Source: Dasypus novemcinctus
Lineage: Eukaryota > Chordata > Mammalia > Cingulata > Dasypodidae
DNA: 64,000 nucleotides
Direction of reading: 5' to 3'
Assembly (NCBI RefSeq): GCF_030445035.2
Contig: NC_080680.1
Coordinates: 95,795,157-95,859,156, forward strand
In this document: positions 12,241 through 25,100 of the stretch, piece by piece
Layout: the number at the start of each line of letters is the position of its first letter
How positions within the stretch are numbered: position 1 is the stretch's first letter
Made by a program: the position numbers and the translations under genes
Notes under the pieces: generated by a model
Told to the model about the DNA's origin: nothing
Database searches by the model: none
What the model saw: the letters and a program-made list of their open reading frames with translations, nothing else

Positions 12241-13935
12241 ATCGGCGCCTCCACTGGCTGGATAATGCCTAGGTTCTTCTTACTCTCCAGAAAATGGTCA
12301 TTGTTTCAGAATTCTCCTCAAAGTTCTCCCCTCACTTTTGGATTGCAAATGGTCACAACTTGGTAGGGAGGATCACTGGTATGGGGTGTTGGTGATGGGG
12401 AAATGTGCGGAGAGGTGTGCACCTGGGACATGCCTCTGTGGTATATGAATATGTTCAAGCGCTCATGTCTTGGTGGGTGGAGTCCCACACAATAACCAAA
12501 AGAATATTAAATTCTGATTCTTCAAAGTCCTGCTATGTTTTCTAATAGAGTGGCAAGAATCCCTTGAGTACCTGGGCAGGACTTAACAAAGGATGACAGA
12601 CCATTATGCCAGGCCCTTGTTATTGATGATTGTACTTATGAGCCTTTCTTTTGTAAAATTGAAATTTAGCCTAGTATTATATATTGCTTAAGAATTAACT
12701 TCTGAAAGCCTCCTGGTTGCTCAAATGTGTCCCCTCTCTAAGCCAAACTTAGCAAACAAATGCACTACATTCCCCCCAGCATGGGATATGACTCCTGGGG
12801 AAAAGCCTCCCTTGCAGTGAGGCATTATTACCAAGTACCAACTAGCAATGCGTTTGGAGAAAGGCTTTGACTAAAATGGGGAAATACTAAATGCAAATGA
12901 GTTTTTATGGCTAAGATTTCAAAGTGAGTAAGGAGGTTATTCCAGAGGTTACGCTTATACATGTCTCAGCAGGATCTCATTGATTGCCCCAGTAAACAGT
13001 GCCTCAGACAGCAGGGCTCTTGGGGGCACCAGAGATATCTAGACATTATATGTAGGGCAGATAAGCTCAGGAATTTGGCACCTTGTCAGTGGGCCTTACT
13101 TGAGAATATATGCCCCTCACTGTAATAGAGTAAGACTCATTTATAATTTCCCTACACAAGGCTCTTCTGTGCCTTTTATTTGAACCTATAATTAGTGCTA
13201 TACTTGTTAAATTTATGTCCTAGTGACTTAAATCATTTGGTCTGTTATATGCCAGTTGAGGTCTGAATCTCAAAAGAGTTGCAACACCTCCTCTCCAGTT
13301 CATTGGATTCACCCAAGACAACAAATAATGGATGTTGCTGGATAATGTCCACTCACAAAAACTAGAGAGTATCTGTCTACAATGGCAAGCAAGACAGTTT
13401 CATCTATCTGCCCCATTGAATCTAACCCTTCTCAATTAGAAACAGAGTAGACATCACCATCCTCAAATCCTCAAGGTTGAAGAATGAAAAAAATAAAGGG
13501 GGAATGCAACTGTGGACTAAAGTAGACTTATTATTCTAGCAGTGGAAGAACTTGTATCATTGATATATAGGCAGTGGTCACCAGAGGTTCTGAGGGGAGG
13601 GAGAGAGAAGAATAGGTGTAACAAAGGGGCATTTTTGGGACATTGGAATTGTCCTATATGACATTGCAATGTCAGATACAGGCCATCATACATTTTTCAA
13701 AACCTATAAAATACTGCAGGGCAAAGCGTAAACTTTAATGTAAACTATAGTTCATGGTTAGTAGTACTGCTGCAATATGTATTCATCAAGTATAACAAAT
13801 GCACATACTAATGAAAGATGTTGTTAATGTGGGAAGGTGTGGGAGGGGCAGGGGTTGGAGGTATATGGAAATCCCCTTATATTTTTGATGTAACATTTAT
13901 GTAATCTAAAACTACTTTAAAATTTTTTTAAATCA
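12240..13935 (+). mobile_element. Long xenarthran L1 3'-UTR-like copy, sense
   Basis: The mirror of the large minus-strand copies at 18.3-25 kb: 'gacaaaggatgacagacc', 'catgggatatgactcctggg', 'atgtctcagcaggatctcattga', 'cattggattcacccaagaca', then the terminal module ending near 13,930 with an A/T-rich tail. No coding content. About 1.7 kb is preserved, so the full 3' sequence is long. Confidence 0.75.
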
Positions 13936-14129
13936 AATTTATAGGGAACAAACAAAACGTTCTCTCCTCCCCAGTTTTCCCAGTTCTCAACTCCCATGCC
14001 ACAGATATTATCACAAGCAGAATTTGCTCTACTATATTGGACATATTCTTTCCCCAAAGTCATAAACAACTCTAGGACAGAGGTTGTGTAGTTAACTTCC
14101 CCCCTTTCTTCCACCACTTAGAGCCTAGC

Positions 14130-14460
14130 ATGAGTTAGGACATGCGTGAAGCAGCAAAAATATAACCTAAAGTAACCTACTGCCATATAACCCTTAAAAT
14201 CTCCAACATCCCACCATGTTAAAGCTGCCATGTACTGAACATGTGATATATGAACAAGCATGATCTTCCACTGTGCATATCCCACCTAACCCTGCCCTAA
14301 ATCCCACATCATATCACGCTAACTTCTATGACTACCCTCACCTCACCCTTCTTCCATAAAAATCCTACTAGTCTTTCCATCAAGGGCACAGATTTGGGTT
14401 TTATCTCCTGTCTCCTTGCTTGGCTGCCTTTCTTTTGTGGGTGTTATGGTACTGACTTCC
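14130..14460 (+). repeat. Possible LTR (solo) of an ERV
   Basis: The block 'cttccataaaaatcctac...gggcacagatttgggttttatctcctgtctccttgcttggctgcc' has the layout of an LTR R/U5 (poly(A)-signal-like ataaaa, then a CT-rich U5 phrase). Boundaries and family unresolved. Confidence 0.4.
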
Positions 14461-14570
14461 ATGAACATCAGTCAATGAGCTGATTCACTCAGTAACAATT
14501 TTACACTTTCAAGCTGATTCTGTCTATAAAAAGTTAACAAGTTTATATGTGTCAGTTGCTTCATAGAGTG

Positions 14571-14675
14571 ACCAACTGTCCTAGATTGCCTGGGTCTGAG
14601 GGATGTGCCAGAACACATGACATTCAGTGCAACAACCAGGACCGTCCTGGGTAAACTGGAATGACTGATTACCAT
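14571..14675. repeat. Possible short palindromic DNA element
   Basis: 'gtgaccaactgtcctagattgcctggg' at the left is imperfectly complementary to 'ccaggaccgtcctgggtaaactggaatgac' at the right, enclosing about 40 bp. This resembles small mammalian elements with long terminal inverted repeats. No target duplication was confirmed. Confidence 0.35.
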
Positions 14676-14979
14676 AGTTGCTGCTTGTTTTAAAAAAAAA
14701 TAAAATTCAGCATTATGCCTGAGATGGGCTTAGGGCCAGGACATGGGCGCATTTATTTAGGATCCCAAAAAGCACAATTGAAAAATGGGGAAAGTGATGC
14801 AAGGGAAAAAGAAAAATCAATAAAACATACATAATGAGCATGTTACTGCTATGGGCAACAAGGACTGGATTCAGTGTACCCTCTTAGAAAGTGTTGAAAT
14901 ATGTCCCAGAAACATCTCCTTCCTCTAACATCCATATCTATTCCCTTCACCCTCATCCAATACATCTATTCCTGATGGC

Positions 14980-16260
14980 TTGCCTGGCGGATTGACCTAG
15001 AACTTCATCCCTGAGGGGTGAGAGCTCTTGGTTACCTGCCATAGGGTAGATACTGCAACTGTCACTTTAATGTTATCAACAAGCAGAAAGCAATCTGGGT
15101 GGTAATTGGACTGATTGCTCCCTTGAAAGTACTGAACTTAAAAGTAGCCCCTTCTTTGACAATGTCTTCCAGCAGGAAGAACCTAACTAAAATTACCAGT
15201 CATCATATTTTAAGATAAGGGGATCCCCCCCTTTGTTTGTTTTAAAAATTCTCCCTCCCAATCACAGACCAAGACTCCTAAACCCCCAAACCTAAAGTTG
15301 CCAGGAGAGTAAATATCCCAGGTATGAAAGATCCATAGGAGGGAACACAATGTGTTTGGATTTCTCCATCTCATGATAGGGTCACCAGAGGGATTGTAGC
15401 AACCTACTTTCACACCTTGATTCCTAGACATGTGTATTCTGGACACAGCACCATATAATGGCCAATATTCAATATTATATGTTCCAACCTGGAGGACAAT
15501 GCCCCATTTCTCACAGCATTGTCAAGCTAGTCCTGTTTGTATTTGTCAAGTCAAATGACCCAAGTGGCAAAAAAGCTTGCAACACAATCTGAACCAAGTG
15601 CAGAGACCGCTTTTGCTCCAGAACTTATCAATATCTGACTTCCAAATCACCTAATACATGGGTCAATGAAATGTTACCAAGATGCAGTGTTTCCAAGATG
15701 CAGAGCTTTACCATGTGTTTCATAAGTTGTTTTTAGTGGTGGGAGGTGCAAGGTGCATTACTTGCCTTTTATTTTAGAAGGGTTGCGCCAGTATGATCTA
15801 AAATTTTCAAACCCTGAAATCTTGACTGATTTGGGAGGATTGGTAAACCCCGGAAATGTACCTACCCATTTAATTCATAATCCTGGCTTCTGCAAAAATC
15901 ATAGAGATCATGGCAATTGATAATGGAATATTTTAAACTTTACCAAATAAATGACCCAACTACAAACAGCTATGGTGGATGTGACATCTTTTTTAGAATT
16001 GATCAACACATTTTGTAGCATGTGGTATGTGACTACTGACATGGCAAATGTTCTTTTTCAATGTCTACCAGGAAAAAGGCTCAAAGGAATTTCATATGGA
16101 CCTGGGAAATATAGCAGTTTACTTTCACTGCCTTATCCCAGGGCCTTCTTCATACTTCAGGGTGGCACCAGTGTCTGCTATTCTGCACCAGTAGTAGTAG
16201 TGTTTCTAATTTATTCTCTTGTCTATTTGGGCAGATTTGGGACTTTCATTTGACTGCTCT
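14980..16260 (+). mobile_element. ERVL-type endogenous retrovirus internal fragment (pol/RT remnant)
   Basis: The frame at about 15,951-16,253 carries a degraded reverse transcriptase N-terminal motif: 'MWYVTTDMANVLF' occupies the place of the first catalytic aspartate block of ERVL-class RT. The upstream phrases 'gtcaagctagtcctgtttg' and 'tcaagtcaaatgacccaagtggc' are ones I associate with ERVL internal sequence. The frame diverges after about 45 codons and no YxDD motif remains. An old fossil with no LTR confirmed. Assignment rests on family pattern recognition. Confidence 0.6.
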
Positions 16261-16264
16261 GGCC

Positions 16265-18320
16265 ATTACTGTACATCAGCAGGAAGTATTCTCTAAAAAA
16301 AGAATATGTGTATTCAATTTAGCAAATTGTGTTAAAAATTTCTCATATGTGAGAAAAATTGGTTGATAATTTCCTTTTCTTATTATAATGCTGGCATCAT
16401 AGAATTAGTGGAGAATTAGTCATTTTCATTCGTTTTTTCTTGAATTGTGTATAATTGGTCCTATTTTTTCATTACATATTTGATAAAATTCATCAGTGAA
16501 GCCATCTAGACCTGGAGTATCCTTTGAAACAAATATTTAATTAAAAGGTAAATTTTCTTTTTGATGTAGTACTAGTCAAGTTACCTATGTCTTGTTTTTC
16601 TTTTCTTTTTTCTTTTTCTGCTTTATTGGTGTATAACTGACACAAAATAAACTGCACATATTTATAGCATAAAATTTGAAAGTTTTGACATAAGTATATA
16701 TCCAAAAAGCTTTCACAACAATTAAGATAGTTAATATATCCATCACCTCCAAGATTGCCTTATCCCAATTTGTAATCGCTTCCCACCTCTCTTCTCTATA
16801 CTTCTCTTGCCAACTACAATCTGCTTTCTGTCACTACAGATTAATTTGCCCTTCCTAAAATTTTATGAAAATACAATCACATAGTATGTATTATATTTTG
16901 TCTAAATTCTTTCTTCGAGAATAATTATTCTGAGTTTCATAAAAGTTTGGTGCATCAATATTTTATTTCTTTTATTACTGAGTAGTATTCTGTTGAATAT
17001 TCACCTATTCATTATTATTTCCATTATGGGTTTATTTTTATTTGAGTTTATTAAAATGCACCTTGAAAACATTACGCATAGTGAAATAAAAAGTTACATA
17101 AGGAGAAATATTGTATGGATTCACTTATTTGAAATATCTAGAATAAGCAAATTTGTATAAACAGAAAGTAGATTACAGATTACCAAGAATGGTGGGGAGC
17201 ACAGAATGAGGAGATTTTGCTTAATGGGTGCAGTTTCTTTTTGCAGTGATAAAAAAGTCTTAGTAATGAATGGTGGTGATGGTAGCAGTGCATGATGAAT
17301 GTAATAAAAGTCACTGAATTTTAAGCACAAAAATGGATAAAATGGCAAATTTTGTTTTACATATATTATCAGAATATAAATGAAATAATGGATAAATAAA
17401 TATTTATACTAAAATATAAATAGAGTAAATTGGTATGAGCACTTATAAGAAAATGTTTTAATGGACATATGTTTTTATTTCCAGTGGGTAAATGCCAGGA
17501 GTAGAATAGCTAGATTATTTGATAAGCATATAATCAACATTTTAAAAAATTGCCAAAGTATTTTTCAAAATTGTTGCACCAATTGTCATCACCACTGTAT
17601 AAGAATTTGAATTCCTCCACAATATCACTAACACTTGGTGTGGTCACTCTCTTTAATATTAATATTCTGCCATATGTGTAGTGATCTCTTTTTGTGGTTT
17701 TAGTTTGTATTTCAAATTATGTTAAGTATCCGGTTGTGTGTGTGTTCCATTAATATATCTCTTCTGGGATGGCATCTGTTCAAATCTCTTTTTCATTTTA
17801 AAATTTGAGTTGTTTATTTTCTTGTTACTGAGTCTTTGAGAGTTCTTTATAATTTGGGGGTACTAATCCTTTATCAGAGAAATGATTTGCAAATATTTCC
17901 CCCATCTTTGGCTTATTTCTTCTCTTAAGAGTCTCTTTCAAAAAAACATGATGAAGTCCAATTTGATAAAGTCCATTTTCAATATTTTCTTTAATGAATT
18001 GTTCAGTTAGTGTCTTTGAATAAATCTTTGCCTAACCAAGACCATAAATATTTTCATATTTTTTAGTTGTGTAATTTTGGATTTTATACTTGTGTGTATT
18101 ATCCATCTTGAATTAAGGTTTTTATTCAGTGTAAACAGGTGAGTTCATTTAGTTAAATATGGAAATTCAATTATTCTAGCATCATTTGTTAAAAGACTAT
18201 TTTTACCACGAAATTGTCTTTGCTCCTTTAAAGAAAAACAATTGTTCACACATGTGAGGATCTATATCTGAGTTTTATTCTGTTTCATTGATTGATTTGT
18301 TTTTTTCTTTTTTTCTTCTT
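16265..18320 (-). mobile_element. Old antisense L1 fragments (L1M-like), with a sense L1 piece at 17,040-17,400
   Basis: 16,265-16,590 matches antisense ORF2 RT ('gctggcatcatagaattag', 'cagtgaagccatctagacctgg'). 16,600-17,030 and 17,460-18,300 match antisense L1 3' regions ('gagttctttataatttgggggtactaatcc', 'tgcctaaccaagaccata'). At 17,040-17,400 the orientation flips to a sense L1 tail ('aagtagattacagattaccaagaatggtgggg'), so this is a composite of at least two insertions. All frames are destroyed. Confidence 0.65.
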
Positions 18321-18329
18321 TTTTAATTA

Positions 18330-19345
18330 ATATTTTATTTTTAAAGAAGCTTTAGATCACATAAAAAGATAAGGGATTACCATACGCCCAACTCCCTTCC
18401 ACTCCCAAACTTTCCCACAGCAACAACCCTCATTAGTGTGGTACACTTGTTACAACTGATGAACACTTATTGAAGGAGTGCTACTAATTTTGGACTACAG
18501 TTTGCATTGTAGTTTTTCCTCTCTCCTACACAAATTTGTCGGTTATGGCAAAATATATAACAGCTTGTATCCATCACTGCAATGTCATGCAGGACAACTT
18601 CAGTGTCCTGAAAATTCCCCCATATTACACCTATTCTTCCCTCCCCCATCCCTCTGAAACTTTGGTGGCAACTGCCTTTATGTCATTGATATGAGTCTTC
18701 CATTGTAAGTCTATAGAAGAAGAAGAAGAATTCTAATTTAGTCCATTGTTCCTCCCCCAATCTTGAGGATTTGGGGATGGTGATGACCACTCTTCTACAA
18801 ATTAAGAGGTGGCTTAGCTCCCATGGGGCAGATGGATGAAACTATCTTGCTTGCAGTTGCAGACACTCTCTGTTCCTTGGGGTGGTATTGTCTATGATCT
18901 CCTTACTAGTGTCCTGGGTGAGTCCTATGAACTGGAGAGGACGAGTTGCTACTCTGCTGAAATTCAGGAATCAATTGGCACATGGACAGATCAAAGATTT
19001 GAGTGTCTGGGACATAAATTTTTCAAGTATACTGCTCATTATAGGTTCAAGTAAAAATGGCAGATGAGTCAGGTGTAGAGAACCTATAACTGAGTAACTC
19101 TGTTACACTGAGGAGCATAAATTCCAAAGTGAGACCCCCTGAAAGGGTGCTGAATTCCTGATCTGTCTGCCCTGCTCATAGTTTCTGGATGTCTCCAGAA
19201 ACCTCAGGAGTCATGCTATTTGAGGCAATATTTACATTGGCAGTCAATGAGATCCTGCTGAAGCATGCATAAACGTAACCTCTGGGATGATCTCCTCACT
19301 CACTTTGAAGTCTCTTAGCCATATAAACTTGTTTGTCTTTTCTTA
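18330..19345 (-). mobile_element. Xenarthran L1 3'-UTR-like copy A (truncated)
   Basis: From the tail side: 'aagctttagatcacataaaaag', 'tagtgtggtacacttgttacaa', 'atcttgaggatttggggatgg', up to 'ctctgggatgatctcctcac' and 'cttagccatataaacttgt', where it stops at the tail of copy B. Noncoding. Same module order as copies B and C. Confidence 0.7.
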
Positions 19346-22145
19346 AAAATTTATTTATTTTTATTTTTAAAAATTTTTTAGCATTTCTTTTTTAAAAAAA
19401 TTGTTATTGTATTTTTTGAAGATACATAGATCACAAAAAGTGTTACATTAAAAAATACAAGAGGTTCCCATATACCCCACTTCCCCCCTCGCCACTCCTC
19501 CAACATCAACAACCTCTTTCATCATTGTGGCACATTCATTGCTTTTGGTGAATACATCTTGGAGCACTGCTGCATTGCATGGATTAGAGTTTACCTTGTA
19601 GTTTCGATTCCCTCCCCAGTTCATTCAGTGGGTTATGGCAGGATATATAATGTCCAGCATCTGTCCCTGCAATATCATTTAGGACAACTCCAAGTCCCAA
19701 AAATGCCCTCACATCACATCTCTTCTTCCCACTCCCTGCTCTCAGCAACTACCATGGCCACTTTCTCCACATCACTGCTACAGTTTCTTCTGTTACTAGT
19801 CACGATAGTTCTATAGTAGAATACCAGTAAGTCCACTATAATCCATATTTTATTCCTCCATCCTGTGGACCCTGGGATGGTGATGTCCATTCCACATTTA
19901 AATTGAGAGGGGGCTTAGAGCCCACATGGTTGATGGATGTGATTCTCCTGTTGGAGTTGTAGGCATTCTTGGCTCCCCAGTGTGGTGGTCAACCATCTTC
20001 ACCTCCCTGCCAGCTGACCTGGGTAAGCCCAATGAACTGGAGAGTAGGAGTTGCAACTATGCTGAGAATCAGGGCCCAGTTGGCACATAGCCAGACCAGA
20101 AATTCAAGTCTCCTAAGTGTACATCAACCCCAGTGCCAAACATAGGTTCAGCAAAAGTGACAGTAGAGGCATGTGTAGAAAGGTCACATCTGAGTCCAAC
20201 TCCATCACATTCAGGAATGCAAACTCCAAAGCAGGGCCCACTGACAAGGCATTGAACTCCAGAGCCACCTGCCATGACTTTAGAAACTGTGTGTCTCTGT
20301 AGCCTTCAGGTGCACCAGTACCTGAGGTTTTATCTACTTTGCATATTTCTGGGATCCTGCTGAGGCATGCATAAGTGTGACTCCTCTGATGACCTCTCAA
20401 CATTTTATGCAGACTCGTAGCCCTATAAACACATTTGTCTTTACCCCTTCCCTGTTTTGGTCATGGTCTTTTTCCAGTTGCGTTGGTACTTGTTACTTGG
20501 TAGTAATCTCTTGGTGTCAAGGAGGCTCATCCCTGGGACTCATGTCCCATTCTGGGAGGAAGGTAGCACATTTTAATGCTGATTTTGGCTTAGAAGAATG
20601 CCACATTTGAACAACAAGGAGAGTCTCAGCAGGTAACTCCTAGGCAGTATATAATACTAGGCTAAATTTCAATTTAATAAGAAAAGGTTCATAAGTACAA
20701 TTATCAGTATCAAGGGCCTGGTGTTACAGCCTGTCTTCCTTCACTAGGCACTGCCCTTGCACTAAGAGGATTCTTGCTGTCCTATTACAGAATGTAGCAG
20801 AACTCCCCAGGATAGGAATTCAAAATTCTTTCAGTTATTGTGTGGATCTTGATCTATGGAGACAATGGCCTGTGAACACTTGATCATATTCATATGCCTT
20901 AAAGGTATGCTCCAAGTGCACCCCTTCCCATGCATACCCCCATCACTGGCACCCTGCACCTGTGATTGTCCCCTGCAACAGCTGTGACCCTTCTGTGATC
21001 CAAAACTTCTCCAAAAATGAAGTCAACAAAGTAACCCATAATTAAAAAGGAAAGGAATAATAATTTTAAAATAATAAAATTTAAAAAAAAATAATTGAAA
21101 TATAAAAGAATTTTTAAAAAAAGTTCAGAGTTTGTCTTTCATCAATGTAAGATCTGTTGTCCTGTATGTACAATGACATTTTCTCCATATATTCCCTCAG
21201 TGCCTTATTTTTTTTCATTTTCTCTTCAAAGAAGCTTTCATATAAAGAAAAGATACAGAAAACATAAGGGATCCACATATACCCAGTGCCTTCTCCCTTT
21301 TCCCTATTAATAACATTTTACATGTGGATGATGCACTTGTTAGAAATGATGATAAATGTTCTATATTTTGGATTGTATACTTTTATAAGTTTTGACAAAA
21401 CTTGAGGTGGCCATTATTGCAAGATCACACTGAACAATTCTAATGTCCTAAAAAATTCCTACATACCATCTGTTCTATTCTTCCTTCCCCCTTCCTTCTG
21501 AACCTATGTTAAGTGCTAAGTTTCAATTTTTGAAGAATAAAGTTCATGATTACTTGCAATACTATTAAGGACTTGATATATTGGTCTGTTTTATTTTATC
21601 AGGTACTGCCTACATCCTTGAGGGATTCTCTTCCCTCTAATTGAGAACATAGCAGGACTCCCCAGGATGGGAGTTTAATATTTTCTCGTTTATTGTTTGG
21701 GTCTCCACTCACTGACATAACTCACTTTGACGAGATGAATACTTACATATTCCACAGAAACAAACCCCAAGTGTGCCCTGTCCCACATACCCCTGCACAT
21801 CCAACACCTTACACCAGTACCCACCACTGCCATATTTGCCAAAAGAACATTCCCAACATTGAGTTTCATCCACAGACCTGCAAATCCCCAGAATTCACCT
21901 GCTCCTTCCCTCAATCCTCCCCCCAGTTCCATGGATAGTACAACTCAGCTCCCCCACACACTACTCCCCCTCACAGACCAGCACTGCTGAAACCAATCAC
22001 ATCACTGCACTACTGTCATGCTCATCTGCACCACAATTACACCATTCAACTTACCATAGATTTTACCCAGATAGGTATCGAGTCACCAATCTCTACACCC
22101 TTTCTGTCTCCTGTAAACCTGTCTTCCAGGCTCCACCTCTGTGTG
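19346..22145 (-). mobile_element. Xenarthran L1 3'-UTR-like copy B (about 2.8 kb)
   Basis: Complete run of the 3' sequence: a T-rich tail at the left, a first terminal module (about 19,430-19,900), a middle part with 'gtgtggtggtcaaccatc' and 'ttccctgttttggtcatgg', a second related module at about 21,200-21,550, and a C-rich part ending 'ttccaggctccacctctgtg' at about 22,140. Only short open frames occur (below 100 codons) and they are not conserved between copies, so it is noncoding. Confidence 0.7.
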
Positions 22146-25100
22146 ATAATACCGCATTCCTTTTTTTATTTTTTAGAAATACTTTTTAATTTTTAAAAAG
22201 ATACTTAGATGACATAAATGTTTCATAAAAAGTATAGGGGATTACTGTATACTCCACTCCATACCTCTCCCACCTTTTACCACACTGACAATATCTTTCA
22301 TTAGTGTGGTCCATTTGTTACAATTAATGAACACATTTTGGAGCATTTCCACTAAGTGAGGATCATAGTTTACATTGTAGTTTCCACTCTCTCCCACACG
22401 ATTTTCTAATTTATGACAAAATATTTAATAGCTTATGTCTGTCATTGCCATGTCACTCAGGGCAATTCCCGATTCCTGAAAATGCCCCTATATTACAAAA
22501 ATTTTCTCTCTCCTTCCCCTCAGAACCTCTAGCAGCCACTGCATCCACATCAATGATGAAAATTCTTCCATTGTTAGAACCACAAAAATTCTATAAGAGA
22601 ATACCATTAAGTCTACTCTAGTTCTTCATTCATTCTCAAATTCTGAGGATCTGGGATGGTGGTACCCACTCCATCTCTAATTGAGAAGGGGCTTAGCTCT
22701 CATGGGGCAGATGAATGGGACTATCTTGCTTGCAGTTGTAGACTGTCTGTTTCTTCAGATGGTCGTTGTCAATAATCATCTCCTTGCTAGTTGTCCTGGG
22801 TGTCTCCAATGAACTGGAGAGTAAGTGTTGCATTTATGTCGAGATTCAGAGCTCAGTTGCCACATGGACAGCCCAAAGATTTAAGTCCTTTGGACATGCA
22901 CCTATCAACTCTAGTACTAACTATAGGTTCAAATAGAAGGGGCAGAAGAGCCATGTGTAAGGTAACCACAACTGAGTCCAACTCTGTCACATGGGTGAAC
23001 ATAAGTTCCAAAGTAGGGCCTACTGGCAGGATAACAAAATCCTGAGTTGTCAGCCCTGCCAATAGTGTCGGATGTTCTAGAGCCCTCAGGAGCCATGTTA
23101 TATAAGGCAATATTTACTTTGGAAGTCAATGAGATCCTGCTGAGACGTGCATAAGCATAAACTCTGGGATTACCTTCCGACTCACTTTGAAGTCTCTTAG
23201 CCATATAAACTCATGTGTCTTTACCCCTTCCCTCTTTTGGTCAAGGTCTTTTCCCAGTTGCATCTGTACTTGGTACTTGGTGCTTGGTAGTAATCACTTA
23301 GTGCCAGGGAGCCTCATCCCTGGACATAATGTCCCATGGTGGGGAGAAGGTAGTGCATTTATATGTTGATTTAGGCTTAGAGAGGAGCCACATTTGAGCA
23401 ACAAGGAGGCTCTCAGCAGGTTACAGTTAGCCATCCTATAATAGTAAGCTGTTTCAATTTCAAAAGTAAAGGTTCACAAGTATAGTCATAAGTATAAAGT
23501 GTCCATCAATTGTTCATCCTCCCTCATTAGTCCCTCTACTGGGGAGATTCTTGCTGTCCCATTAGAGAATGTGGCAGAGCTCCCCAGGATGGGAATTTGA
23601 TATTCTTTGGGTTATTGCATCAATCTCCACCCACCAAGACAATACCCCATGCAAATTTGAACACATTTATATGCCTTATAGGTATGTCATATACCTCCTC
23701 CCATGCATCCCCATCACTGAATCCCCACACCAATGATCCTCCCCTGACACAGTTGTAACCCTTCTTGATGCAAAACTTCTTCAAAAATTAAGCCAACAAA
23801 ATTACTAAATACAATTAACAAGAAAATTAAATGATGATAGTTTTGAAATAACAAATAAAACAAAAACATTAAAAATTTTTGAAATAACAAAAAATAATTA
23901 AAAATACAACAGTAAAGAAAAAATGATATTTTTTCTTTCATCACTAAGATCTGTTGTCTTGTATGTACTGTGACATTTTCTTCCATTTATTCCCCCAGAG
24001 TCTTGTTTTATCATTTTGTTTTCAAAGAAGCTTTAGATTACAGAAAAGCCATATACAGAATATTGGGGATTCCCATATACCAAATATCCTCCTCATTTAT
24101 CCCTTTCCCCTATCAATAACCTTTTACATGAGAATGGTACATTTGTTAAAAAGGGTGTACAAATATTGAAAAATTGCTATTAACCATGGTCAGTGGTTTA
24201 CATTATGGTTTACATTTGGACCATATACATTTATAAATTTTGATGAAATTTAAAATGACATATGTCCATCATTGCAAGATTAGGTAGAACAATCACATCA
24301 TCCCCAAAATACCGCATGTTCCATCTGATCTATACTCTGTCCCCTTTCCCTTGAAACTCTGGCAAACACCAAGGTACATTCCTTGTAGAAAAAAATACAT
24401 AATTACTAGCAACAACACTGAAGGATTGACATAGTGGCCTGTCCGTCCCTATTATGCACTACCTATGCTTTCAAGAGACTCCAACCCCTCTATTTGAGAG
24501 AATAATATGACTCTCTCAGGATAGGAATTCACCACTTTTCTGTTCATTATGTGTGTCTCCACCCACAGATACAGCACGGTATGACCAGATGAACACTCAC
24601 ACACTCCCTAGAAGCCTGCCCCAGGTGCACCCTGGCTTGCATGCCCCCCACATTCAACATCCTAAACCAGTAATCATCCACTGCCATATTAGCCCCCCAA
24701 AATTCCCAACATTTTACTTTCAACCACATACCAACAAATCTCCAGAGTTCACCTGCTCTCTCCCCCAACTCTTCCCTCTGTTCCATGGACAGTGCAACCC
24801 ACCCTCCCTTCACAGACCAGCACTGCCCAACCCAATAGCATCACTGCACCACTGTCATTCCCATCCACTGTACAACTACAGGTTTCCACCTTACTATAGA
24901 TTTTGCCCTTATAAGCATTGGCTCACAAAACTCTTCTCCTTTTCTATCTCCTCTAAATCTGTTTCCCAGATTCTCACACTGTGAATCTGCTCAATTTGCT
25001 TAATTCATATCAGTGAGGTTATGTAGTATTTGTCTTTCAGTTGCCTGGCTTGCTTCACTCAACATAAGGTCTTCAAGATTCATTCATGTTATCCCATGTG

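Noticed and set aside
24553-24984. 143-codon plus-strand frame
   Set aside because: Lies in the C-rich part of the antisense L1 3' UTR. The homologous place in copy B has no equivalent frame.
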